DNA of 64,000 bases from NCBI GenBank assembly GCA_009193035.1, contig SWDT01000007.1, positions 310,001 to 374,000 of the forward strand. Reading direction: 5' to 3'. The notes below the pieces were generated by a model that saw only the letters and a program-made list of their open reading frames with translations, made no database searches and had not been told where the DNA came from. The translations under genes were made by a program, and so were the position numbers. Positions 13,321 to 37,300 of the stretch are shown here, one piece after another. Source of the stretch: Halicephalobus mephisto. Taxonomy: Eukaryota > Nematoda > Chromadorea > Rhabditida > Panagrolaimidae. The number at the start of each line of letters is the position of its first letter. The stretch's first letter is position 1.

Positions 13321-13835
13321 GTTCTAGTGATCTAGGATTTTTAAAGATCACGATGAGGATACAAATGTCCACAATGTTGAGTTTTTGAATAATCAATTAA
13401 AGTAGAAAAAGATAAAAAATTTTTGATGGAAGTTTGATGATATACAGGGTATACCAAAAAAATACATCCAGGGCTTTAACTTTTTTGTTAGAAAAGCTAG
13501 AAAGCAAATTTTTTGTGGGTGATTGAGGCATTCTATGACCCACTTATGGATGCTAGAATTATCTCACAAAAAATTTGCATTCTAGCTTTTCTAATAAAAA
13601 AGTTAAAGCCCCGGACGTATTTTTTGGTACACCCTGTAGAAAGCAATTCTTAAGTAAGATGAGGATTACAGGTTCCCAAATTAATAGCTTTTTATAGTGA
13701 ACATCTCATAGTCAATTGAGGTAAGAGAAAAAGTTCAGTGATCTAGGATTTTTAAAGATCACGATGAGGATGCAAATGTCCGCAATGTTGAATTTTTGAA
13801 TAATCAATTAAAGTAGGAAAAGATAAAATTTCTTT
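13321..13835. repeat. Direct duplication of about 100 bp flanking a TIR element
   Basis: Segments 13321-13425 and about 13735-13835 share GATCTAGGATTTTTAAAGAT and the following roughly 80 bases with few differences. The TA-flanked inverted-repeat element at 13.44-13.64 kb lies between them. Confidence 0.8.
13443..13638. mobile_element. TA-flanked terminal-inverted-repeat MITE (Tc1/mariner-like target)
   Basis: Begins TACAGGGTATACCAAAAAAA and ends with the near-perfect complement TTTTTTGGTACACCCTGTA. Each end abuts a TA dinucleotide, the target duplication expected of the Tc1/mariner superfamily. The two arms of about 90 bp are complementary through GCTTTAACTTTTTTGTTAGA and GCAAATTTTTTGT, so the whole element folds into one hairpin. 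It has no ORF and is presumably non-autonomous. Confidence 0.85.
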
Positions 13836-14110
13836 CTTGATAGAGGTTTCATCGATCTAGGAAATCTCTTTCGACTAAGACGAAAATTACAAGTTCTTTC
13901 TATACTGATTTTTCACCACAAATTTATCCTGTCGTAAATAGTTAGGATACTTAGAGTAACAGAACTAGAAGTAAGTACACTGACTGATTAGACATAATTC
14001 GCCAAATGTTCCGAAGTTCTGACCGACTGGGCGGTACTTGTGATTCTGTGTAGGGCGGTCAGACAAGTTATATTCCGTCTTCTATGCCTACACCCACGAT
14101 GCGAAACAAA

Positions 14111-14118
14111 TATAAATA
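14111..14118 (+). promoter_or_regulatory. TATA box of the glycine-rich gene
   Basis: TATAAATA lies 35 bp before the ATG at 14153, with no trans-splice-like acceptor between them, so a short ordinary 5' UTR is likely. Just upstream, TCTGACCG (about 14017) and CGGTCAGA (about 14066) form an 8-bp inverted repeat in a GC-richer patch. Confidence 0.6.
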
Positions 14119-14152
14119 GATTCGTTTTTGGAAGAAAGTCAATTGTTTGAAA

Positions 14153-14913
14153 ATGAAGTTGATTACTTTGTTTATTCTTCTATTTTGCGTCCTTGTCGTT
14201 GAAAGTCAGTTCTTCAGTGGTCCATGGGGCGGCAACTGGTATAGACATAGTCGATTTTATCGAGGACGTGGACCTTTCGGGGGGTTTGATAGACATAGAC
14301 CCCGGGACTATGGCAGAGGACCCTTCAACGGGGGTCAGGGCGACTTCGGAAGCCACTCCGGCTTTGATCATCATGGACATGGTGGATTTGATCACAACAG
14401 AGGCGGATTCGATCAAGGAGGACATTCTGGATTCAACAATGGTCATGGTTTCGGAGGACGATCTTCTGGAGGATTTGGTGATTCCGGATCTGGTCCCTTC
14501 GGTGGAGGACAAAGCAACTTTGGAGATCATTCAGGAGGACGACAAGGTGGTTTCGGAGGATCTAACGGCGGCCATGGAGGCTTCGGTGGATCTGACGGAG
14601 GTCATGGAGGCTTCGGCGGATCTAACAGTGGCCATGGAGGCTTCGGTGGATCTAACAGTGGCCATGGAGGATCTTCTGGAGGTTTCGGTGGATCTGGCAG
14701 AGGTCGTGGAGGATCTTCTGGTGGATTCGGAGATTCCGGAAGCTTCGGCGGAGGTCATGAAGGATCTTCCGGAGGTTTCGGTGGAAGAGGATCTGGACGT
14801 TCTGGTAGATTCGGCAGTTCTGATTCCCAAGGCGGATTCGGAGACAATATTCGTGAGTTTTTAGATGTTTAAAAATAAAAGTAAAAATAAACATTTCAGC
14901 TGTCCTTGGTTGA
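14153..14913 (+). CDS. Secreted glycine-rich protein
   Basis: Predicted 237-residue secreted protein. Exons 14153-14852 and 14900-14913 are joined by a 47-nt intron; the last residues after splicing are PVLG then stop. Residues 1-18 are a clear signal peptide (hydrophobic core ITLFILLFCVLVV, cleavage after VES). The mature part is dominated by Gly, Ser, Phe and His, with tandem units of the form GGFGGSNSGHG between about residues 125 and 180. Such proteins in nematodes include cuticle or glycine-rich antimicrobial-like secreted peptides; the sequence does not decide between them. The G-rich codons leave long open frames on the other frames and strand, which are shadows. TATA box at 14111 and AATAAA at 14987-14992 frame the transcript. 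Confidence 0.85.
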
Positions 14914-16215
14914 ACCCTACGGCAATTTAACGATCTCGATTGTAAGGTTTTTAATTTTTACTGTGTTGACTAAATTGTAAAGATAAAATAAAATGTTTTA
15001 AATTAATGTTTGAATAATTTCGGAAAAGCAATGTGAAAATTTTGAAATTATTCTAAATAAATAAAGTAACATGTTTTCGGCAGGTTACTGTAGTGAGGAT
15101 TATAGTTTGTTCAATGTTGTTAAGTAGCTTCATATATGAATATTATCCCTCGATGATGAACAGAAAGTTATACATTTTCTATAATCTTTTGTTTCTTTAC
15201 TTTGTTGAAGCGTTCTTCAAAGCACATGACAATATACGACTAGATTAGAATTTTAACAATTAAGGTATGTCCAATGTCCGCTCACAGTTCCCAGCTCGTC
15301 CTCCGGTGTCCACTTATATTCAGGAAACTTGTTCATACAACTTCCCCAAGGCTTCTGTGTGTCAGATAGTCCCCGGTAATTCCTGTTTCTTTTCCATATC
15401 TTTGGAACTTACTGTACTTGGCTGTACGAAAATTGTTCCCCATTTGTCTTCTTTCCGATTCCGAAATTCTTTCTTTTTAAATAACTTTTCTTATTTAACT
15501 GCAATATTGAGTTAATTTAACTAGAAAAGTTGATATAATAACGGAAGAAATGAGATAAATATTGCGAAATGGAGGGAGTAAGTGTCGTACAACCCCGTAC
15601 TTGACCCTGTTGATATAAGGTTGTCAGTTGATCGAGTTCGACAACCTAGTTCCTCGACCACGAATCCAACTCAAGTTCTGTAATTCCCAGTCATATGCAC
15701 TATTAAGGAATCCTGTATAACTGTAATCTAGAAAGTCTGAAATCCATTTGGATAAAGTATTTTTAAAAAGTTAAAAATCGTGCAAAATTACGAAATATCA
15801 CATAAATTTAGATTTAAAAATTCGTGTCGAGACCGTTTCGTTGAAATATTTCGATTTTTATAATAATCTGACTCTAATTTTATCGAGATTTCTAAAATCT
15901 TTGATAATCGAACAAAAACTTTAAAATTAAAAATTCCAATTTTCTGGAAATTCGTGTCGAGACCGTTTCGTTGAATTATTTCGATTTTTACAATACTTTA
16001 AAGTACAATTTTTGGCTGTTTAATCAGACCTTTATTAGATTCAATTAAGTTAACTTTAAAAGGCCTAATCTCTACCTGAACACAAGAGGGCACAACCTCG
16101 GGACGAGATAACTCCTCGATTGTTTACTTTCTGACTTTTCTGAACTGATAAGCTTCAGTCTCCGGTCATTTCCTCCCGATCTGTTTTCCTATTTTTGTTT
16201 TTGTCTCAATTTCAG
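14914..16215. other. Intergenic region with two CGTGTCGAGACC repeats
   Basis: No gene recognised. Two copies of TTCGTGTCGAGACCGTTTCG occur at about 15821 and 15951. A short hairpin AGGTTGTC...GACAACCT lies near 15620-15650. A weak frame at 15267-15515 has no recognisable domain. Confidence 0.5.
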
Positions 16216-16222
16216 ATGGGAA

Positions 16223-16223
<1 letters not shown>
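16215..16223 (+). promoter_or_regulatory. Probable spliced-leader acceptor with an out-of-frame upstream ATG
   Basis: TCTCAATTTCAG ends at 16215. The next three bases are ATG (16216-16218), opening a 7-codon frame that ends in TAA. The ABC transporter ATG is 7 nt farther on, at 16223, in another frame. If leader splicing occurs here, ribosomes meet the minimal upstream frame first. Confidence 0.5.
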
Positions 16224-26978
<10,755 letters not shown>

Positions 26979-27534
26979 TTTTCACTTTTTTTCATTTATT
27001 TAACAATTAATATTCTACAGTAACAAAATAAAAAAAATTTAAAATTATTTAAAAATTAAATTTCTAAAATGAAAAAACAAAACAAGTTTAAAATTATTTA
27101 AAAATTAAATTTCTACAATGAAAAAATAAAAAAGTTTAATTTGATAATGTTCTACAGTAAGATCATAAATAATTTTTAAAATCAGGCGACTAATATTCTA
27201 CAGTAAGAAAAACTATCAATCAACGTTATTTTTAACTTCATTGACAGCATAAAAAATCGGAATTTTTTTAGGATCTTTATCAAAAACGGATTGGTTAATG
27301 TTCCGTTTCCTGTTGATGTCTCTTACATGATATTTATTGTCACTATACTATCATCTTTCAACAAATTCTGTCAGAAATGAAAGATAGTGATAAAAGCTAA
27401 GAAGATGAAGAAATCAAAAATATTACTTTCGAAATTTTTAAATGAAATTTTTGGAAGATTTTACTAAGTCATTAACAAAAATCAGATTTCGATTGTAAAC
27501 TTTAAACGATTGTAGCGTCACACACAAAAAGGGA

Positions 27535-28005
27535 TACATATTATATAGTGTATCGATAGATTATAACGACTCTGATGTATTGGATATATTGTATTTAATA
27601 TATCGGTATATTAAGTATAATATCAATGTATTGTATTTAATATATCGGTATATTTAGTATAATATCAATGTATTGTATTTAATATATCGGTATATTTAGT
27701 ATAATATCAATGTATTGTATTTAATATATCGGTATATTTAGTATAATATCGATATATTGTATTTAAAGTTTTGCTAGATTAAGTATGATGTTATTACATT
27801 GTATTTAACATATTGATAGATTAACATAACTCTGATATATTGGATACATTGTATTTAAAGTTTTGCTAGATTAAGTATGATGTTATTACATTGTATTTAA
27901 CATATTGATACATTAAGTATAATATTGATATATTGTGTTTAATGTATCAATATATTAAATACAATTATTCGGCACATCAAAGCCATTTTAATATACTTTT
28001 TTGTG
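27535..28005. repeat. ATATCGGTATATT satellite, cluster 2
   Basis: A regular stretch at about 27595-27760 repeats TTTAATATATCGGTATATTT with AGTATAATATCAATGTATTG, about four copies of 50-55 bp. Diverged units continue to about 28.0 kb. Confidence 0.85.
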
Positions 28006-28604
28006 CAGTGTCCGAGAGATTTTTAATCAAACCAGAAGTCATCTTAATCATGACACTTCTGACAACAATAAGTTAATACTCTAATCCCGGTATTGCACAA
28101 ATTCGGACTTCTAGATCCTTAAACTCCGGATATTTTCCAAAGCCTTCTGGTTCAGGAAGATTTCTCGCGCAGGAAGTCATCAAGACCCTTGGAAAAGTAA
28201 TAGTTAGTTAGTAAAAGCCAAAATTAACATGGTTAGAAAAGAAAAACTTGATAGACGAGTGTATTCAACTTCTACATCTTAATTTGTAAAACATATAAGT
28301 GCATGTTAAAGTTTTACAACATGCGGAAATTTTTTATTCGGCTTTTTTGAGTTTTTGATTACATCCAAACATTCAGCAATCACATGACCACTCATTCCCA
28401 ACTCCCCCACAAAGGTCTTTATCATTTTATGAAGATTAGTCTACCGTAACCTTCAGGAGATCGTCGATAGAAAAAATATGCCTCATTTTTAGGACTCATA
28501 TCTTCATTGCGGAGTCTTCTGATTCAACGTTGAATAATCCGTTGGTTAATTCGCGTTCGACGAAATACTTAATTTTTCTTCGAATATCATCTATGATGGA
28601 AGAC

Positions 28605-28782
28605 GGACTTTGGAATTGAGCTGCTGCGCCTTATTTCAAACCGAGCTACCACCTACGCACGCCACCAAAGGCAACGGTATTTGGTTCAAAGGATCAAACA
28701 ATTATAATTTGTAGTTGTATGGATATTTTGATTTTGTGCGATATAGGAATAAAAGTAAAGTAAAGTATCATCTATGATATAT
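28605..28782 (+). mobile_element. Non-LTR retrotransposon (RTE-like) 3' tail, fragment 1
   Basis: One plus-strand frame reads ELLRLISNRATTYARH, matching the C-terminal tail in the 40.9 kb fragment (LIPSRATPYARH), then continues to a TAA. About 90 bp of 3' UTR follows and ends in a short GTAAA tandem (AAAGTAAAGTAAAGTA), a typical RTE-style 3' end. Everything upstream is missing, consistent with 5' truncation on insertion. Confidence 0.65.
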
Positions 28783-30273
28783 TTTAACCCGAATGCAGAA
28801 AAATCGCGGTTTTATATCTGTAAAAAATACAACTTAAAAAAATTAAAAATAATAATGTACTGAAATAAAACGATATACAACATCCAGTACTATTATGCAT
28901 TGTAAATTTGCAATAATCAAAAAAAAGTTGAATATCGCAAAATTTGAAATCGTTTTGTTGACAATATAATAGATCTTTCTAGAATTTTAAATTTTTGGAA
29001 ATTTTATTCAATTATGAATGATTTTAAGAATTTAAACAAGGTTATAGAAGAATTCAGAAACTTCAGTGGGATTATAGAAGGATTTAAAAATTTCTATAAA
29101 ATACTAGGATTTTGAAATTCTTATAAAATACTAGAAGAATTCAAAAATTTTTACAAAATACTAGAATTCACAATTCTTATAAAATACTAGAAGGATTCAG
29201 AAACTTCAATGACATTATAGAAAAATCCAAACTTCAGTGAGTTTTTAAAAACCTACAGTATTTTCTACAAGATTCTAGGAAATTCTCAAAAATACAAAAC
29301 TTCCAGAAGACTTCAGAGGCTTAAGAGATGATTTCGAAAATTTCAAGAATCTTACATAAGATTTCGAAAAAAATTCAAAATTTCGATTGAATTAAAAACT
29401 TGCAAATTTAATGTCCTTTTGCAAGAGTTTAAAAATTATAAACGTCATAAAATTTCAACATGATAAAAATCATAGGGTCTTGGAAAGTTCCAAAAAGCTG
29501 CATGACAACATCTAAAACACGGTCATTATCTACTCATCCGAAAAAACTTCTATCAATTTGTGCCATCGAAATTAAAGATCATAAAAAAATAATTTTTTTT
29601 GAATATTTTGATTGACGGATTATGTTTAAAAAAAACACTGCAAAAATATATAAAAGCGATTATCAGAAATACTTTTCATTATAAAGGACAGTGTCTGTTC
29701 ATACTGTAGTCGATCTTAGGAAAAAAGTTTTCCAACTTTTTGTTTCTAATTTTTTTGTTTTTTATTTTAAAATTATTTTAATTTTTTTAATTCTACAGTA
29801 ATTTCTGTCTTAAAAAATAAATTTAATTTTTAGTTTTTAAAATTCTATTATTTTTGAAATAAAATAATTTTCATTTTTATTATGTTTTTTAAAATTCTAC
29901 CATTTTTGAAATAAAATAATTTTCATTTTCATTTTTTAGTTTTTAAAATTCTACTATTTTTGAAATAAAAGATTCTCAATTTTTAGTTTTTAAAATTCTA
30001 CTATTTTTGAAATAAAATTATTTTCATTTTTTTTATGTTTTTAAAATTCTACTATTTTTGAAATTGAACAACATTGTGTTGGTTAATTTCCAATTGAACT
30101 TTTTCGGAAAACCAAACTGATAAAGCCATTATTCCCAAACGTAAAATAAGTAGACTCCTCTTCACGAATGATAGTATTGCATATTTGCAATTATTTTTTA
30201 CAATAGAATTCATTCATAATTTTTCAGAAAAGTATAAAACTCAAAAATTAAAATCAAAAAAATCATTTTAAAA

Positions 30274-30378
30274 ATGATGTCAGTAAAGTTCAATCACGAA
30301 AATAAACGAAAATCCGATTCTGAAGAAAATTCAGAAGTCGAGATTAAAATATCTTCAGGTGTCAAATTGATGAAAAAA
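30274..30378 (+). other. Candidate exon, possibly an alternative first exon upstream of the asparaginase
   Basis: ATG ATG opens a 35-codon frame rich in Lys, Glu and Ser (KRKSDSEENSEVEIKISS), ending at a perfect AAA|GTAAGT donor. It ends in phase 0, while the asparaginase exon at 32158 needs phase 1 and the one at 34479 needs phase 2, so it cannot join either directly. It could be the start of another isoform with an unseen middle exon, or a chance frame. Confidence 0.35.
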
Positions 30379-31325
30379 GTAAGTTTATTTTTTTCCAAAT
30401 ACTGTAGAAAATTTAAGTATCCAAGAAGAGATTCTAGAATCTTTCAGAATCTCTTAAATTTTAGAATCTTAGTTGTATCAGAATTCTATGAAAATTTAGA
30501 ATTTTTCAAAATTTCTGAAGTCTTCAGAAATCCAAGTAGAGATTCTAGAATCTTTCATAAGCCTATGAAAACTTAGAATTTTTCAGAATCTCTTAAATTT
30601 TAGAATTTTCTATTAGAATCTTAGTTGTATCAGAATTCTATGAAAATTTAGAATTTTTCAAAATTTCTGAAGTCTTCAGAAATCCAAGTAGAGATTCCAG
30701 AATCTTTCATAAGCATATGAAAACTTGGAATTTTTCAGAATCTCTTAGAAACTAAGAATTTAATAGAAGATTCTAGAACTTTTTAGAATCCAGTGGATAT
30801 TTTTAGAATTTTTCAGAATCTATCGGAAACTAAAAACTTAATACAAGATTCTAAAACCTTCCAGAATTTTATGAAAGTTTTTAGAATTTTCAGAATCTCT
30901 TAGAAACCCCCAGAATTTAATAGAATTTTCTGAAAACTCCCAGAATCTAAAAAAAGCCTCTAAAATTTTCCAGAATTTTCTAAAAACTCCCAGAATCTAA
31001 AAAGAGATTCTGAAATCATCTAGGATTTTATTAAAGCTTCTGGAATCTTTCAAAATTTCGAAATAACTTTTTAAACATTTTTGAATTTAATAAGTTTCTA
31101 AATCTCGAGAAATCTAAAAACTTCCTAAAATTTGTCTCGAGACAATTTTACAATAATTTTGATTTCTTTTGTTTTTAAATTTTTTAAATTTTTTTTAATT
31201 CAAAAATCGTACGATCTCGAGGGATTCCACAAACCTATAAAATTCGAAAATTCAACCTTGATCAATTTTATGGTCTTGATTGAACAACTTTAAACTTGTT
31301 TTACCGCGTGTTTTTTTAAGCAACA

Positions 31326-34300
31326 ATGGATTTTATGGATTTATCGCGAAAAAGGTCAAAAATTAAACTTCGAAATTCAAACACGGAAGGCGGACCTAAA
31401 GGTCAAGTAGACAAATTAAACAATTCCGAGGTCTATAAAGAGGTCGACATTAAAATCAAAGTCAAATTTTTGTTTAACAATTTGATACTCTGGTATGGTC
31501 GAATGTTGCGCGCAAAGTGCAGAATTATTTTTGATTTTGATTAACTTGCTTAAATTGTGCGCGCAACCTGCAGATTTGATTTCGATTAACTTGCTTAAAT
31601 TATGCGCGCAACCTGCGGATTTGATTTTGATTTTGATGTTGATCGAGCTGCCATAATGTTGCGCGCAAAGTGCAGAATTTATTTTTGGTTTTTATGTTGA
31701 TTAACTTACCTAAACCATGCACGCAACCTGCAGATTTGATTTTGATGTCGATCGAGCTGCTAGAATATTGCGCGCAAAGTGCAGAATTTATTTTTGATTT
31801 TTATGTTGATCTTTTTATAGATCTCGACCCAGAAAATAAAACTCAAAAATGTTAAATGTAGTTTATGAATTGAACTTCCTAGAATCATAAACTTAAAATT
31901 TTATAATTTTCGGTCCTAATTGGAAAATTTGGAAATTTCGTGTCAAGAGTATTTTTTCGAATTTTTAAAATTTTTTAATATTATGATTCTCAAAACTCTT
32001 CTTCGGTCATGTTTGTGGATTCAAAAGGCCCTAAATTTAAGTTTAAAATTATCTTTATTGATTTATCGATTGAATCTTATTTTTCACAAAATCCAAAAAA
32101 AATTTAATTTTATCGATTTTATAAAAAACAGGAAAATCAAAAGAAAATTATTTTCAGAAATTTGTGTGGAAAAACAATCCACTTTTTCTACCGGAGAGAA
32201 TCCAGCTGAAATTGAATCGAAGAAAAATGAATCAAAATGGTGTGTTGAACGCCGAACAAGGTAAGTTTGGTTTTAACTTGGTGTTAAAAAATAAATAGAA
32301 ATTTAATAATAATGATTTTTACTGGAACAATAAGACACAGAAAATAATAATTATATAAGATTCCACAGAAGACAGCCGAGAGTGTTACTCGTGTCCTACA
32401 GTATCCCGCTTTCTTTGATCTTCGGGATATCGCTCAAGTTCTCTTTTTAGTATAGTTTCTTATTCAAAAGTTATCCGATAATAGGTAGGATTATATCGAT
32501 TAAAAACCAGCTGTTAGGATAGGAAACAGAAATTTAATAATAATCTTAATAGAACACTAAAGATACAATCTGTCTCCTTACCACAACTACACTCGAGATC
32601 CTTACTCATATTTTACAGTATCCCACTTTCTTTGATCTTCGGGATATCGCTCAAGTTCTCTTTTTAGTATGTTTTCTGTCCCATCACTTAGAAATCAACT
32701 GATAATCTTTGTTAAATAGTCCAATTTTTTTTAATTTTTATTCAAGTTTATAAAAACTTCGAAATTCTCAAATTTTTCGAAACTTAAAAAATCTTCAAAA
32801 ATATTATAGAAAATTTTAAAACTAAACAAAAAGTTTAAAAATATAAAAAAAAATTTAAAAAAAGTTAAAATTTTGAAAATTAGAAAAAAGTTAAAATTTT
32901 AGAAAATTTAAAAAAACTTAAAATTTTAGAAAATTTAAAAAAAGTTAAAATTTTAGAAAATTTAAAAAAACTTAAATTTTGAAAATTTTAAAATAGAGAT
33001 CTATTTATTTTTCTGTCTGTCAAAATGCGTCCCATTGTCTCCACTTGAGTTTTTATTTTCTATTTCATCATTTTCTATTTAATTTTCATTTTCCAATTAA
33101 AACAAATATATTTTTTAAAATTAATAATTAATATTATTTAAAATTAAAAACAACTTTTTTATTTTCAGATTTTTAAAAAAATTTTTATTTAAAATTAATT
33201 TTTAAAATTTTTTATTTTTTTTAATTTTTAAATTTTTTAAATAATTTAAGAAAATTTTTAATTTTTTTTAATTTTTAAATTTTTTAAATAATTTAAGAAA
33301 ATTTTTAAATAATTTTTAGATTTTTTTAAATACTTCGAAATTTTAAATTTTTATAATTTTTTTTATTTTTAAATTTTTTTTATTTTTATAATTTTTTTTA
33401 TTTTTTTAAATTTTTAACTTTTTTAATTTTTTTTTATTTTTATAATTTTTTTACAGTAAAAAACGGTTTTTTGGAATAAATGTTCATTTTCGAAAAAAGA
33501 TGAAATTCCGCTGAACGTCACGTTTGGCTTTTCGAAGCACTTCCTCTTGCGGATTTTTATAAAAACGAAAAATTTCGCTTTTTCTCTTAGGAGACTCAGA
33601 CAACGACCAGCGGCACTATGTCTTTGGTTTTCTCCATTGCACAATTTTGCACAATTTTGAATTTTTTGATTTTTAAAAAATCGATTTTAAAAAATTAGTT
33701 TTTTTAAAATCACAATTTCTTAACCAAGTAATCATAAACTATTTTTGCTTTATTTCCAACAAATAAACTTTAATTTTAACTCATTTTTATTTTGAAATTT
33801 AAAAAAACGAAATTTTTGAATTTTACTATTTTTGGACAGTTTTTCCTTCTTTGACAAACTTTCCCAAAAAGCCGATTAACTGATAAGCGCAAAACTGTCG
33901 TCACCGCTTTGATCTGAAGGGGCGAGTTAATTTTTGGTCATTCCTCACGTGAAAACTTGATTTTTACCACTTTTCGTAAAAATAAAAATGTTTTTACCGC
34001 TTTGATCTAATCAGTGGAAGTCAGTTTTATTTCATTTTTTATTTTGTACAAAAAATGGAAAACAGAACACCCGTTTTTACCGATTTTCCTTTTTTTCGAA
34101 TTTTCCTAAGAGTAAAGCTGTCCTTGCCGCTTTGATGTGAAAAATGCGAACTAATTTTAATTTGTTTTTACTTGGCTTGAAAAAGGAATAAATGGTATTT
34201 CTACCAGATTTTCTTTTTTTAAGATAGAACTGTCTTGACCGCTTTGATTTGACCAGTGCGAGTCAATGATCATTACCAGTTTTTCTTCGCATAAAAAAAG

Positions 34301-37300
34301 CATGGTATTTTTGCTCGTTTTTCTCTTCACAGAAAAGGAAAGTATGGTATTTGTGCCAGCTTTGTCCGTTTTTTTATTTTTAAAGAATAAAACTGTCCAC
34401 ACCGCTTTGATCTGATCAGTGTAAACTATTTTTCAATTCTTCCCTGTCAAAATTATTTTTATTTTTTACTTTGATTAGAGGTATTCTTGTCTACGCTAAA
34501 ATGAGGGCTTTTGCTGGATGCAATCTCTATTCGGATCGGCTTTCAGGAAAATTTTGCTACTACACTTGGAAAGCAGATGGAACTGAATTACTCAACGAAA
34601 TGCCCCTGAATGAACTGGAAATTCCCGTTCCCCGTCCCGAACACATTCCTTCTACATCTTCTGTCTTGTCTAATGTATCGAACATATCCGGCATCTCAAC
34701 TGTTTCTGAAACCGGGACTCAGACAGATCATTCTCCGGAACCCGAACTCTTAGATTCTTCCTCCGTTCAACGGAAACTGGTTTTCACTTCCAACCATGGA
34801 GATCGAATTCACAAGAAGAATTCTATTTCTGTAAGTTAATTTAGATTTTCATATATCAAATTTAAATCTCATATATCAATTTCGTTCAATTTTGGATTTT
34901 CATATATCAAATTTAAATTTCATATATCAATTTAGCTTATTTTTGAAATTTCATATATCAAATTTGAATTTCATATATCAATTTCGTTCAATTTTGGATT
35001 TTTATAAATCAAATTTGAATTTTATATATCAATTTCGTTCAATTTTGGATTTTTATATATCAATTTTGTTTAATTTTGGAATTTCATATATCAATTTTTG
35101 TTGTTTCAGCACTTTGTCAAGGCTGTGGACAAATCCAAACTGGTTAGCAGGAATTCCGTCGGTTCCATGCCTGAGGCCAGAGTTCTCGTTCTTTATACGG
35201 GCGGGACCGTCGGGATGAGATGCAAGGAAAACGGAGTCTACGAACCTGAGCCTCATTACTTGCCTCTGGCAATCAGAGAGATCCCTCCATTGAACGACAA
35301 AGGATACGTCGATGAATTCTACAGCGACGTAAAAGTTCAACCTTATTGTCTTCCTCCTGTCAAAAATACCAAAAAAAGAGTCGTCTATTGGGTTGTCGAA
35401 TACGATCCGCTGTTGGATTCCAGTGACATGACGTTCGACGACTGGATCAGGATCGCTAGAGATATTCGGAAATCCTACGACAATTACGATGGATTTGTCG
35501 TTTTGCAAGGAACAGATACTTTGGCCTACAGTGCTTCTGCTTTGAGTTTCATGATGGAAAACCTAGGAAAGCCCGTCGTCATCACTGGGGCTCAAGTAAG
35601 TTAATTAACTTTTTCATGTAAAAAGTAACTTTTTCATATATAAAAAGTAACTTTCTCATATATAAAAAGTAACTTTTCCATATATAAAAAATAACTTTTC
35701 CATATAAAAAGTAACTTTTCCATATATAAAATAAGTTCTTCTACATAAATATTAACTTCTTCATATATAAAATAATTTTTTTCATATATGGAATTATCTT
35801 TTTTTCATACGTAAATTTAAGTTTTTATATATAAAATAACTTTTTTCATACGTAAACTTAAGTTTTTATATATAAAATAACTTTTTCATATAAAAAATAA
35901 CTTTTTCATATATGAAACAAGTTTTTCATATGTATAAATTTACTTTTTTATCTATAATATGTAATAATTTTCCAGATTCCTGTAGCGGAAGTCCGATCAG
36001 ATGGTCGAGAAAACTTGATTGGGGCACTGATTGTGGCCGGTAACTTCGACATTCCGGAAGTGACTGTTTACTTCAACAACAAACTCATGAGAGGAAACAG
36101 ATGCACGAAATTCGATAGCTGCGGATTAGAGGCTTTCGATAGTCCTAACATGAATCCTCTGGCTACAATGGCAATTTCCATTGACGGTGAGGGATTTGTT
36201 AAAAATAAAAAATTTCGAAATTGTCTAAAATCACAAAACTCGTAAAAAACCGAAATTGTGGATTTTTTTGATTTCTAAAAATTCTTAAAATTTCGCCTCG
36301 GAATTATTTTGTAAAAATTCATATATAATTTTTTTGATATATTTACTATTTCGAAATTATAACATAAAACTAAAATTATAAACTTTTTTGATTTTTAAAA
36401 TTTCGCTTTGGGATTTTTAATGAACAAATTTTTTTAAATACAACTTTCAAAAATTTTCAATATAATTATATTTTTTTAATATATTTTAAAAGCTTTTAAA
36501 TTTAACTATTTTTTAAAAATATTTAAAAAATTTTAAATTTAATTATTTTTTTTAAACATATTTAAAAATTTCTAAATTTAATTATTTTTTTAAACATATT
36601 TAAAAATTTCTAAATTTAATTATTTGTTTTTTTTAAATTTTTTTAATAATTATTTTTTATTTTTTTAATGATTATTTTTTATTTTTTAAATTTTAGTTAG
36701 ATGGGAAAGTATCTTCAGAAGCAACAGCATTTCGAAATTCAGAATCCAGGAAAGTCTTTGCCGGAACGTGTCTATCCTGAGAATCTTCCCCTCAATCAGC
36801 ATCGAGTGCGTCAAAGCAGCCCTCCAGCCCCCCGTCAAAGGTGTTGTTTTGCAGACTTTCGGGGCGGGAAACATGCCATCTAGAAGAAAAGACATAATTG
36901 AAGAACTAGAAAAAGCCGTAAAAAGAGGATGTTTGATTGTGAATGTTTCTCAATGTGTCAAAGGTCACGTTGATCCTAGTTATTTAACAGGAAAAATTTT
37001 GTATGATGTTGGAGCTATTCCTGGATCAGATATGACGACGGAAACTGCTTTGATTAAGTTGTCGTACGTTTTGGGACATGATGATTGGAATCTGGAGAAA
37101 AAAAGGGAAATGATGAGCATGAATCTGAGAGGAGAGTTGACGGTAGCTCATCCTGAACATAATGACGTCCACGATATAGGTAATTTTTTAATTAATTTTA
37201 ATTTTAATTTTTAATTTTTAATTTATTTTTATTTTTATTTCCAATTTTTTAATTTTAATTTATTTTTAGTTTAATTTTAATTAATTTATTTTTATTTTTA

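Larger units (their letters stand above)
26979..30273. other. Intergenic region: satellite and one retroelement tail
   Basis: Follows the ABC transporter (AATAAA at 27027-27032). Contains the ATATCGGTATATT satellite at 27.54-28.0 kb and a LINE 3' tail at about 28.6-28.78 kb. The rest is degenerate AGATTCTAGAATTTT-type sequence and homopolymer-rich DNA. TATATAAAAG near 29648 and TATAAAAC near 30233 are possible TATA elements, unsupported by an assigned start site. Confidence 0.5.

Noticed and set aside
14180..14894. Several long frames overlapping the glycine-rich gene on both strands
   Set aside because: They are shadows of the Gly/Ser-rich codons; only the frame with a signal peptide, TATA box and good splice sites is kept.
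15267..15515. 82-codon ATG frame
   Set aside because: No domain or splice context, with mixed composition resembling degraded sequence. It could be a relic but is not supportable.
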